From NCBI GenBank assembly GCA_016839585.1, contig JAEOTZ010000055.1, positions 1-38,294 on the forward strand: a stretch of DNA of 38,294 nt. The letters are read 5' to 3'. The notes under the pieces are model-generated. The model was not told where the DNA came from, made no database searches, and saw only the letters and a list, made by a program, of their open reading frames with translations. Shown here piece by piece: positions 9,641 to 17,448 of this stretch (position 1 is the stretch's first letter; the number at the start of each line of letters is the position of its first letter). A program made the translations under genes and the position numbers. This stretch comes from Promethearchaeota archaeon (GTDB lineage: Archaea; Asgardarchaeota; Lokiarchaeia; Sigyniarchaeales; SOKP01).

Positions 9641-11329
9641 GTGAAAAAGATACAATATCTCAGCTTAGTTTTAATATTTCTAACAATATCAAGTCTTGCA
9701 TTTTACTTTTTGCCATTCTCAGTATTTGATTTACAAACTCAAAATGAAGAAAATAAGGATTTGATTGAATCTGCTGATGTTGGAGATCCAATACCTGAAT
9801 ATGATATTACTCTAAATGTGACAGAAGTTTATCGATTATTTGAATCTATTAATATTACCCTTTATGCCCCAAACTTTCGTTTTCCTACTATTGATAGATC
9901 CGTATTGGAAATTTCCTTTACAAATGGATCAGTAAGAACTTATAATATGACTGGATTTGGCGTCGAACAATATGTATATGTGTACCGACCAGAATATAAT
10001 GCACCATTGGGAGTCCAAAATGTTAGCTTTCTGCTTTATAATTCAACTTGGAATCTATTGAATGCCCACACAACATATAAAAATTTTACAATTAAAACAA
10101 ATTACATGCTTAATTTTAATAGCTCTGAATATTATATAGAAGATACTTTATCTGCTGAATTGACTTTGAATGACTTTAAAACTTACCAATTTGATTGGAA
10201 TATTACTATTGTTGATAGTGTAAATGAAGCAACGCAGATAAATTTATTTAATCTTGAAAACAACCTTTTTCAATTTTCTTTTATAATTGAAAACGACACA
10301 TTCGATCAAGTAGATAAAACTTATTATGTAAAAGTTAATATATCAGATGTTGGTACTGGAAAACTATATCCTACGTACTTTCCTTTTGATGTATTGAATT
10401 CACTCCCTCATATAATAAGTTCATCAATTAATTTCTCTTTAGAAGAGGTCCCGAGAACTGAATCATGCGATATTTCATTAAATGTGACAGATATAGAAAA
10501 TACACCAGCGGAACTTATTGTTAAAATGGAATTAGAGGATCCTAATGGTGATAAGATTAGTGTAAGTATTGATCATGAAGAAGGAAATTTATTTTCTAAA
10601 AGTTTTTCTATTCCAGCGGATAGACCAATAGGAAAATATAGAGTAAATTTTACAGCAGAAGATCTGGATAATGGAGTTGGTTCTTATTCAACATTTTTGA
10701 CTGTAGAAAATAATCCTCCCAAAATTCATAGTTATAAAATCAATGGTTATTCAATGGATAAGAGTATATCAGTACTATATGGTGATGATTTAACTTTTAC
10801 ATTTAATGTATCAGATGTAGAAGGAATTGCTTATATAACTGTTGCCCTTATTGATAAAAATGATGATTGGTATAATATTACTAGAGCTTATACAGGAGAA
10901 AATATGAGAATTCGTATTAGAACTGCTGAATTAGTAAAAGGAACGTGGTACGTTTATATTTATGTTACTGATACTGATGGGGAAACGATAAGCCTTATCG
11001 ATGACTATGATTTAGCTCCACAAGAAATAAGAATTATTACTGATGTATTTGCTGGTATTTTACCGTGGGTGATATTTTTTGTTGGATTAATTTTTGGTAT
11101 TTTAGCAGGGATAGGTGGATCCTACAAACTGGTAAAGTCAAGGTTATTAGGCGCACAAAAAGTAACTCCAAAGAAGAAAGAACCTCTTAAATCTATCAAA
11201 AAAACAGAGAAAAAAGTTATAAAACCAAAAAAAGAAGAGTCTATTGAAGAAGTGGAGAAAGAACCTCCAAAAGAGGAAGAAGAAAAACAGAAAACTCCTT
11301 TTCGTAAAATAAAAAGAAAATTAAAATAA
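9641..11329 (+). CDS. Membrane-anchored surface protein with Ig-like domains and charged cytosolic tail
   Basis: A 562-residue protein starting at GTG 9641, 7 bp after the previous stop. The ribosome-binding sequence GAGGAGA (9624-9630) overlaps the end of the upstream gene, so translation is probably coupled. An N-terminal signal/anchor (LSLVLIFLTISSLAFYFLPF) precedes about 430 residues of beta-strand-rich domains rich in N-x-S/T sequons. A single membrane helix (about 470-495, ILPWVIFFVGLIFGILAGIGG) follows, then a 65-residue cytosolic tail made mostly of Lys and Glu. The layout recalls type I membrane receptors or S-layer anchors. Its close coupling with the 913-residue protein suggests that they form one surface complex. 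Ligand unknown. Confidence 0.7.
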   Translation: MKKIQYLSLVLIFLTISSLAFYFLPFSVFDLQTQNEENKDLIESADVGDPIPEYDITLNVTEVYRLFESINITLYAPNFRFPTIDRSVLEISFTNGSVRTYNMTGFGVEQYVYVYRPEYNAPLGVQNVSFLLYNSTWNLLNAHTTYKNFTIKTNYMLNFNSSEYYIEDTLSAELTLNDFKTYQFDWNITIVDSVNEATQINLFNLENNLFQFSFIIENDTFDQVDKTYYVKVNISDVGTGKLYPTYFPFDVLNSLPHIISSSINFSLEEVPRTESCDISLNVTDIENTPAELIVKMELEDPNGDKISVSIDHEEGNLFSKSFSIPADRPIGKYRVNFTAEDLDNGVGSYSTFLTVENNPPKIHSYKINGYSMDKSISVLYGDDLTFTFNVSDVEGIAYITVALIDKNDDWYNITRAYTGENMRIRIRTAELVKGTWYVYIYVTDTDGETISLIDDYDLAPQEIRIITDVFAGILPWVIFFVGLIFGILAGIGGSYKLVKSRLLGAQKVTPKKKEPLKSIKKTEKKVIKPKKEESIEEVEKEPPKEEEEKQKTPFRKIKRKLK

Positions 11330-11542
11330 AATTATAATATTTTCAATCATATTTTTTTTGTCATAAACTAAAACTAGAAAATATATTTCACCTTCAGATC
11401 CTTGTATAACTGAAGTAAATTGACAATAACTATCCATATAATATTCAAACTCGACAAGCCAGTAATTAGTCAACTGCCGGTAATCCACATGAATGTAGGG
11501 GTGGCTATCAGGATGGAATCCCCCCGGAGGGATGAAATTCAT
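11321..11542 (-). CDS. Possible 73-residue protein in a GC-rich island (uncertain)
   Basis: ATG at 11542 opens a 73-codon frame (MNFIPPGGFHPDSHPYIHVD...) that ends at 11321 and overlaps the 3' end of the convergent surface-protein gene by 9 bp. GAAGGG lies 9 nt before the ATG and could serve as a ribosome-binding site. The same frame is open all the way back to the TAA of ftr (11597-11599), although no ATG, GTG or TTG occurs in that stretch. Bases 11471-11580 have 58 G/C of 110, far above the surroundings, so the codons are unlike those of the neighbours. No family recognised. A structured RNA or a decayed gene remains possible. Confidence 0.35.
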   Translation of the reverse strand: MNFIPPGGFHPDSHPYIHVDYRQLTNYWLVEFEYYMDSYCQFTSVIQGSEGEIYFLVLVYDKKNMIENIIILF

Positions 11543-11596
11543 TGACGTTTTCCCTTCAAGCCAGACCCGTGCTGAGACTGTAGACTTTTCCTTGTT

Positions 11597-12520
11597 TTAT
11601 TCTAAACCAAGCTCATAAAGTCTATATTGAAACTTTCCTAGTTTACCACTATAATTACCTGCTGAAATTCTATTTACTCCTGGAACTTTTACAGCTGCCT
11701 CGATTCCTAGTTTTAATGCTTTTTTTACAGCAACTTCAGTCGCTCCATCTAAAACAATTTCAAAAACTGCCCCATCTCCTTCTCTTAGTTGAGTATCTTC
11801 TACTTTGGTTCTTAAGGTTGGACAATAAGCATGGTTAGTGCTTGCGAAAAGTCCCGGAATGTTTTCATATTGGGTCCCAACTTTTGATCCCGAGGGCACA
11901 ATTCCCCCTGGAAAAGGAGCAATAACATTTTCTACATCCTTTATGGCCTCAATCACTTTCTCTGCTGCTTCTAATGTAGAATCTTGATCTTTTCCGATTA
12001 TTAAGAAATTTCCACCAGCTATTCCTTTCCCAACTTTAAAAGAACTCTGAACGATAAATTCTCCTCCCATAATAGGAATTTTCCATGCAGGAAATGGAAA
12101 AACGCCTTCAAGCTTTTCTTCATATTTATCTCCAAAAAATTTAAGAAAATAACCTGTTTTTACCTCGAATTCCTTTTCTGGTTCTAAAGAACTACCAATT
12201 GCATCAAAACAAGCTGTGGTTGGACATGTTAAAATGCATTGCCCTACACGGTGCAACATTACATTACTAACTTTATCCTTTTTCTTAATAAAAAACATCA
12301 TCGCAACTCCAGGACGATTATCGGGTGTTTTTTCGGCAGGTACTAATACATCTATTCCCGCCTCTGCGTCGCAACCAATTCCTGATGTACCATAACCCGT
12401 TGCTTCTTGAGCTGCAATTTTAACCCATTTTTCATTTTTAGCAGTTACTAAAATTCTTGTAAAGAAGCCTCCAAATGCTTCACAATAGGTATCTTCAATT
12501 TCTACTCCATTTAATTCCAT
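11597..12520 (-). CDS. ftr: Formylmethanofuran:tetrahydromethanopterin formyltransferase
   Basis: A 307-residue cytosolic enzyme that transfers the formyl group between formylmethanofuran and N5 of tetrahydromethanopterin, the second step of the archaeal methyl branch from CO2. Full family length. The N-terminus VEIEDTYCEAFGGFFTRILV, the segment containing GCDAEAGIDV, the VGQCILTCPTTACFD block and the PFPGGIVPSGSKVGTQYE block are characteristic of Ftr. It is transcribed divergently from mtd across a 160-bp gap, and mch lies 8 kb away. The downstream 270 bp contains the GC-rich island described separately. Direction in vivo (CO2 fixation or formyl oxidation) cannot be read from the sequence. 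Confidence 0.96.
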   Translation of the reverse strand: MELNGVEIEDTYCEAFGGFFTRILVTAKNEKWVKIAAQEATGYGTSGIGCDAEAGIDVLVPAEKTPDNRPGVAMMFFIKKKDKVSNVMLHRVGQCILTCPTTACFDAIGSSLEPEKEFEVKTGYFLKFFGDKYEEKLEGVFPFPAWKIPIMGGEFIVQSSFKVGKGIAGGNFLIIGKDQDSTLEAAEKVIEAIKDVENVIAPFPGGIVPSGSKVGTQYENIPGLFASTNHAYCPTLRTKVEDTQLREGDGAVFEIVLDGATEVAVKKALKLGIEAAVKVPGVNRISAGNYSGKLGKFQYRLYELGLE

Positions 12521-12576
12521 TTTTTACAACTTTTTTAGTTTTAATTAATTTTAGTCATTATTAAATTAGACATCTA

Positions 12577-12588
12577 TTTTATATAAAA
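12577..12588. promoter_or_regulatory. Symmetric TATA element between ftr and mtd
   Basis: TTTTATATAAAA is a perfect 12-bp palindrome in the ftr-mtd divergent gap, 57 bp from the ftr ATG and 92 bp from the mtd ATG. Its symmetry would let it act as TATA box in either direction, but only spacing and sequence support this. Confidence 0.35.
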
Positions 12589-12679
12589 TTTTAAAACAAA
12601 ATTAATAACATTGAAAAATTGTTAGAGATAAATAGTAATTATAATTAAAATTCTGAAATTACAAATTTAATTGATTAAA

Positions 12680-13525
12680 ATGAGCGAAGATAAGATTCTT
12701 AAAATAGGAATTTTGAAGAATGGAACAATTGGTTCGTCTTTATTACTAGCTTTCTTAATGGATGAAAGAGCTGAAGCTACCAGAATCTATGTTTATGAGA
12801 TAACCTCTGGAGCCAAAATGCATCCACCAGAAATGTGCACCGAAACTATGAAGGACTTATTAAAATGGGAGCCAGAATTAATTTTAATGTCAAGTCCGAA
12901 TGCCGCACTTAAAGGTCCTAAAGAGGCTAGAGATATGGCTAAAGAAGCCAGGATACCTACGATTATAATCTCAGACGCTCCAGCTAAGAAAGCTGTAGAA
13001 GAAATTCAAGAGAAGGGAATGGGGTATATTCTTGTGAATTGTGATAGTATGATTGGTGCGAGGAGACCATTTTTAGATCCTATTGAAATGAGTTGCTTCA
13101 ATGCAGATTTATTAAAAGTGCTGGCAATAACTGGCGCTCTTCAAATTATTGCTGAAGAGCTAAATAAAGTAATTCTAGATATGCTAGAAGGTAGAACACC
13201 AATTTTACCACAGATTATCGTTGATGCTACAACTGCTACAAAAGCTGCTAATTTTTCTAACCCATATGCAGAAGCTAAAGCTATAGCTGCTTTTGAATTG
13301 GCTGCTTCAGTTTCAACAATTACAGGAAAAGCTTGTTTTGTACTCAAAGACAGATCTGAATATATACCATTACTAGCAACTGCCCATGAAATGATGAGAA
13401 CAGCAGCACTCATGTGTGATGAAGCGCGAGAAATAGAAAAATATAATGATTCAGTTTTAAGAAGACCTCATCATGCTAAACAGCACTTCTTAATAAAAAG
13501 GGGGCTTCACGAAAAAGAACAATAA
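12680..13525 (+). CDS. mtd: F420-dependent methylene-tetrahydromethanopterin dehydrogenase
   Basis: A 281-residue enzyme that interconverts methenyl- and methylene-tetrahydromethanopterin with coenzyme F420. Family-typical blocks include KIGILKNGTIGSSLLLAFLM at the N-terminus, the region around TSGAKMHPPEMC, LILMSSPNAALKGPKEAR, SDAPAKK, CDSMIGARRPFLDPIEM and the C-terminal RRPHHAKQHFLI. I place the start at ATG 12680; an in-frame TTG at 12671 would add three residues but is weaker. Its presence implies F420 as hydride carrier in this organism. It is divergent from ftr and supplies the step after Mch. Confidence 0.96.
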   Translation: MSEDKILKIGILKNGTIGSSLLLAFLMDERAEATRIYVYEITSGAKMHPPEMCTETMKDLLKWEPELILMSSPNAALKGPKEARDMAKEARIPTIIISDAPAKKAVEEIQEKGMGYILVNCDSMIGARRPFLDPIEMSCFNADLLKVLAITGALQIIAEELNKVILDMLEGRTPILPQIIVDATTATKAANFSNPYAEAKAIAAFELAASVSTITGKACFVLKDRSEYIPLLATAHEMMRTAALMCDEAREIEKYNDSVLRRPHHAKQHFLIKRGLHEKEQ

Positions 13526-13639
13526 ATTATTATCAACATTTCTCCTAAAATTTATTTTTTTATTTTGCTAATTCTAATCTCAAGAATAGATTATATAGAA
13601 ACCTATAATTCAACAAAAAATAGAATAAAATAACTATGT

Positions 13640-14587
13640 TTAAGTTATTAAGAATTCCTTTAAATTCTCAAATTCTTCTCCATTCAGCGCATTCATTACA
13701 CCAGAGAAGACTTCTAGTTGCCTATTTTTCGTAATTGCCATCAAAACTGCTCCATTGCTCACCTCTTTCACTAAGATATAACAATTATCAGATTCATAAA
13801 CAATAGTAGATAAAGATAAAGCAGAATAATTAGATATATTTTGTAACTCCATAACTTGCTGATAAATGTTATAAATATTCGAATCTAAAGTTCCGATTTC
13901 AAACTTCATGAACTGTAGGGGTTTTAGGTCAAGTTTTCCAAAAGTAGAGGCAATTAATAATCCATCAGGTTGATTAAATAAAAGATACTCAGATAATGTA
14001 TTGACTTTTAACTGATCAAGTAAATGGCGTATCTTTCCTAAACGTTGCATTGATAACGTATTCTTCTGGATTTCATAATCTAATATTTCAATTAATCTGT
14101 GTTGCGCACTGCCTTCTTTTACTGATACTGGCGTAAAAGCGAGTTTCTTCATTAAATTCTCATTTAACTCATCAGATAAAACCTTAAAAAAATCATCTTC
14201 TCTTGATTTTGGTAAATCTATTTTATTTAATAATACATAAATGTTCTCAATATTGGGAGAGAATTCAAGTAGATATTTTAAAAAGTTATCGAAAATTTCT
14301 CGAACATTTGAGTCAATTACCACAGAATCAACCATGAAGACCGCTGTTGTAGATTCTGAAAATATACGCTCTCTTTGGGATTCAGAAAAGTACCGTTCCA
14401 TATATCGTTCTTGTCCTCCTAGATCCCAGACGTTAAGTTCCATGATACCCCGAAAGATAAAATTTTCTCTTGAAACACCTTTAGTAGGTTTTAAATTTAA
14501 AACCTTCATAAAATTATATCCTAAGCAAGTAGTTCTCATTAGACTGGTTTTCCCTGCACCTGCAGGACCAAAAAGCAGTATTTTCAT
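13640..14587 (-). CDS. Rag/Gtr-like GTPase with C-terminal Roadblock-type domain
   Basis: A 315-residue protein. The G domain carries G1 GPAGAGKTS (7-15), a switch I threonine in LKPTKG, G3 WDLGGQERY (54-62), G4 NKID (121-124) and a G5-like VSVKEGS (154-160). The stretch after G3, with ERYFSESQRERIF, closely follows the Rag/Gtr pattern known from eukaryotes, where the RagA counterpart runs ENYFTSQRDNIF. Residues about 185-310 form an alpha/beta module like the Roadblock domain that follows the G domain in Rag proteins. The catalytic-type Gln59 is kept. Rag GTPases act as heterodimers on Ragulator-like scaffolds in eukaryotic nutrient sensing; partners here are unknown. A separate Roadblock protein lies at 27961. 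Confidence 0.88.
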   Translation of the reverse strand: MKILLFGPAGAGKTSLMRTTCLGYNFMKVLNLKPTKGVSRENFIFRGIMELNVWDLGGQERYMERYFSESQRERIFSESTTAVFMVDSVVIDSNVREIFDNFLKYLLEFSPNIENIYVLLNKIDLPKSREDDFFKVLSDELNENLMKKLAFTPVSVKEGSAQHRLIEILDYEIQKNTLSMQRLGKIRHLLDQLKVNTLSEYLLFNQPDGLLIASTFGKLDLKPLQFMKFEIGTLDSNIYNIYQQVMELQNISNYSALSLSTIVYESDNCYILVKEVSNGAVLMAITKNRQLEVFSGVMNALNGEEFENLKEFLIT

Positions 14588-14790
14588 GGGGATTCTCTTT
14601 TTGAATTTAAATTAATTTTAATTACAGTTCTAATATATTTTTTATACTTTAATGGTTATTTAATTTTTTCTAATTAATTAAAAGAAATATTCTGTTTTAA
14701 AGGGGATTGATCTTATGACGATTCAATTTAATTAAATATGATTTTAAATTAACTAAAATAAAAAATAAATTTAAATTGGAATTGATATAA

Positions 14791-15318
14791 ATGAACTTGG
14801 AAGAATTTATTCGTAATGTACCAGGCTTCCCAAAACCAGGTATACAATTCAAAGACGTTACAACATTGTGTAAAGTACATGCTCCCTTCAAAGAATCATG
14901 CAATAGAATAATAGATTATTTCAAGAAGAAAGGGATAACTAAAGTTGTTGCTATTGAAGCTCGTGGATATGTTTGGGGAGGGGTTCTAGCATATCAATTA
15001 GGTGCTGGATTTGTATTAATGAGAAAGCCTGGTAAATTGCCCGCAGAGACATTAAGCGAAACATATGAGCTTGAATATGGGACAGATACAATTGAGATGC
15101 ACAAGGATGCAATTGAGAGAGGTGAAAAAGTTTTAGTTTTTGATGATTTATTAGCAACTGGTGGTACTGCTAAAGCAGCATGTAATTTAGTGGAAAAAGC
15201 GGGAGGACAAGTCATTGGAGTTGCTTTTGTTATTGAACTAACTGGCAGTTTACATGGTAGAGATAAATTAGAAGGTTATGATATTCTTTCTCTAATTAAA
15301 ATCCCAGTTGAAGAATAA
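14791..15318 (+). CDS. apt: Adenine phosphoribosyltransferase
   Basis: A 175-residue enzyme that converts adenine and PRPP to AMP and pyrophosphate in the cytosol. The PRPP-binding motif is VLVFDDLLATGGTAKAA at 114-130. The N-terminal VPGFPKPGIQFKDVT and the EARGYVWGG loop are the usual APRT signatures. Length and ends fit the family. The neighbouring mtnP product releases adenine from methylthioadenosine, so the two would act in sequence. The convergent PfkB-family kinase gene ends 52 bp downstream. Confidence 0.95.
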   Translation: MNLEEFIRNVPGFPKPGIQFKDVTTLCKVHAPFKESCNRIIDYFKKKGITKVVAIEARGYVWGGVLAYQLGAGFVLMRKPGKLPAETLSETYELEYGTDTIEMHKDAIERGEKVLVFDDLLATGGTAKAACNLVEKAGGQVIGVAFVIELTGSLHGRDKLEGYDILSLIKIPVEE

Positions 15319-15363
15319 ATCCTTTATTATGAAATCAAGATTTTTTAAAATCAATGAATAATC

Positions 15364-15372
15364 TTTTTTTTT
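15364..15372 (+). terminator. T-tract after apt
   Basis: An uninterrupted run of nine T lies 46 bp past the apt stop and touches the stop codon of the convergent kinase gene. Oligo-T tracts on the non-template strand are the usual archaeal intrinsic terminators. No hairpin is needed or seen. Confidence 0.4.
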
Positions 15373-16369
15373 ATACGTTTTCTAATTCAGCAGGAGTATA
15401 GCCAAATGTATTAAAAAACCGTTTTCTAACTTGTTCAATATTAAAGATTTGTGTTTGAGCTCCTGTAGTTTCAACCACAAAGGAGCCGATAATAGCTCCT
15501 AATCTACAAGAATCTAATATGGTCATGTTCAGCACTAATCCCGTAAGTATTCCAGCACGGTATCCATCTCCTGCCCCAGTTGTATCTTCAATTTTCATCG
15601 GAGTTGCAATCGGGATATCAATCTTATATATTTTATTATTTTCATCTCTATAGATTAATTCAGAACCTTCAGATCCTTTTGTGATAATTATTGCCTTAAC
15701 ATGTTCGAGAATAGACTCTTCAGCTAATCCGGATCTCTCTTTAATTTGGCTTATCTCATGATTATTACCAATTAATATATCTGATCTTTTGAGTATATCA
15801 ATTAAATTTTCTCTCTGAAAAAGAGGTGTAACTTGACCAGGATCAAATATAGAGGGTATTTGTAAGTCAATCAATTGAGCCGCAAAATTAGTCATAGCTT
15901 CTACACTTTGTGTTGAGTTTATTGCATAAACGAACTCTTCTGGGTTTGATATTTTTTCTCTTAAATCAATATCTTTACACCTATCTAAAGCACCACCATG
16001 AAAAATAATCATTTGATTTGATTTAATGTCATTAACTATGTAACAAGCCGCTGTAAAAAGATTATCATAAACATCAACTTTTAGATCTACATTTTTAAAC
16101 TTTTTTATATGATCCTTATATCCCAATGTCTCAAAATCATTCCCTACTGACCCTAATATAGAAACTTTAGCTATACTTAGTAGTCCTAGATTATAAGCAA
16201 TATTGCCTGCCGTTCCACCAAAAAATTGATGACGGCTATCTGCGGTAACGGTACTTTGATATTCTTCCTTATCATGGTCAATCGATACAGCGCTAATAAA
16301 ATTCTCTTTAAAACTCATAATATAATCAAAAGCTAACGATCCAAGTACGAGGACTTTGTTTTTTAGCAT
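15371..16369 (-). CDS. PfkB-family kinase, probably adenosine/nucleoside kinase
   Basis: A 332-residue ribokinase-family enzyme. The substrate glycine motif GGTAGNIAYN is at 51-60. The ATP-binding/anion-hole motif TTGAGDGYRAG is at 263-272 and contains the catalytic base Asp268. GNNHEISQI is the usual phosphate-region segment. The N-terminus VLVLGSLAFDYIMSF matches the archaeal adenosine/nucleoside kinase branch better than sugar kinases, and the position between apt and mtnP supports a nucleoside substrate. The exact substrate (adenosine, cytidine, guanosine) cannot be decided from sequence. Confidence 0.85.
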   Translation of the reverse strand: MLKNKVLVLGSLAFDYIMSFKENFISAVSIDHDKEEYQSTVTADSRHQFFGGTAGNIAYNLGLLSIAKVSILGSVGNDFETLGYKDHIKKFKNVDLKVDVYDNLFTAACYIVNDIKSNQMIIFHGGALDRCKDIDLREKISNPEEFVYAINSTQSVEAMTNFAAQLIDLQIPSIFDPGQVTPLFQRENLIDILKRSDILIGNNHEISQIKERSGLAEESILEHVKAIIITKGSEGSELIYRDENNKIYKIDIPIATPMKIEDTTGAGDGYRAGILTGLVLNMTILDSCRLGAIIGSFVVETTGAQTQIFNIEQVRKRFFNTFGYTPAELENV

Positions 16370-16518
16370 AAGACAATAAATTAAATTTTAGAAATATATT
16401 TTACACTAATCAATATTGTGTTAAAACTTTATAGAATTTAGCAGTAGTGGGTAATTTTTTTAAAAAATAATTTATTAAATTTTAAATTTTATAATTTAAA
16501 ACTCTATTGTGGTTTATT

Positions 16519-17274
16519 ATGGTAAAAATATTGATAGGCATAATTGGTGGTTCGGGATTAGATAATCCGGAAATTTTAAAGGATGCTAAAGATATAAATG
16601 TTGATACACCATATGGAAAACCTACTTCTCCTTTAAAATTAGGAAAAATTAACGATGTTGATGTAGTACTCATAGCGCGACATGGAAGAGAGCATACTAT
16701 TCCTCCATCGCAAGTAAATTATAGAGCTAACATACAAGCATTAAAAGATCAAGGTTGTTCTCATATTCTTGCTACAACCGCTTGCGGAAGTTTGAGAGAG
16801 GAAATAGATAGAGGGGATCTCGTTATTCTTGACCAATTTATAGATTTCACTCGACTCAGGAAAATATCTTTTTTTGAAGAATTTGCCCCTGGAGATATGA
16901 AGCATACCCCAATGGCTGATCCTTATTCAGAAGAGCTAAGAAAAATTCTTATTGAAACTGCAAAGGAACTGAATCTTAAATATCATGAAACAGGAACTGT
17001 TGTTACAATTGAAGGTCCAAGGTTTTCTACAAGAGCAGAATCAAATATGTTTCGGATATGGGGTGCTGATGTGGTAAATATGAGCATAGCTCCTGAAACA
17101 ATTTTAGCAAACGAAGCAGGTATCCCATATGCTGCTGTTGCTATGTCTACAGATTATGACTGCTGGAAAGAGGATGAAGCACCCGTTACTTGGGAAGAAA
17201 TATTAGAAATCTTTGGCAAAAATGTTAACAATGTTATTGCATTATTAACTAATACTATAAGAAAAATAAGATAA
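16519..17274 (+). CDS. mtnP: S-methyl-5'-thioadenosine phosphorylase
   Basis: A 251-residue purine nucleoside phosphorylase-2 family enzyme that splits methylthioadenosine with phosphate to adenine and methylthioribose-1-phosphate. Evidence is the N-terminal GIIGGSGL phosphate loop, ARHGREHTIPPSQVNYRANI, the ATTACGSLREEI block, EGPRFSTRAES and the DYDCWKED region near the C-terminus. I place the start at ATG 16519; a TTG 12 bp earlier is in frame but less likely. Together with apt this recycles adenine from methylthioadenosine. A closely related specificity such as methylthioinosine cannot be ruled out by eye. Confidence 0.9.
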   Translation: MVKILIGIIGGSGLDNPEILKDAKDINVDTPYGKPTSPLKLGKINDVDVVLIARHGREHTIPPSQVNYRANIQALKDQGCSHILATTACGSLREEIDRGDLVILDQFIDFTRLRKISFFEEFAPGDMKHTPMADPYSEELRKILIETAKELNLKYHETGTVVTIEGPRFSTRAESNMFRIWGADVVNMSIAPETILANEAGIPYAAVAMSTDYDCWKEDEAPVTWEEILEIFGKNVNNVIALLTNTIRKIR

Positions 17275-17448
17275 TTTATCAATTATTTATTAAATTTTTT
17301 GGAACAAAAAAAAAATAAAAATATGCAAGATATTTTGATAATTATTTTATTCTTTTTATTTTAAATTTTGATAAAATTATTATCTATTAATTGTTTACAC
17401 TATACAAGTAATACTTTGAAGCATAAAATAGTCTAGAGAATATCGAAA

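Noticed and set aside
11460-11600. GC-rich island considered as RNase P RNA, SRP RNA or tRNA.
   Set aside because: I could not find the conserved RNase P core, the SRP helix 8 motif or a tRNA cloverleaf on either strand. It is kept as an unexplained island.
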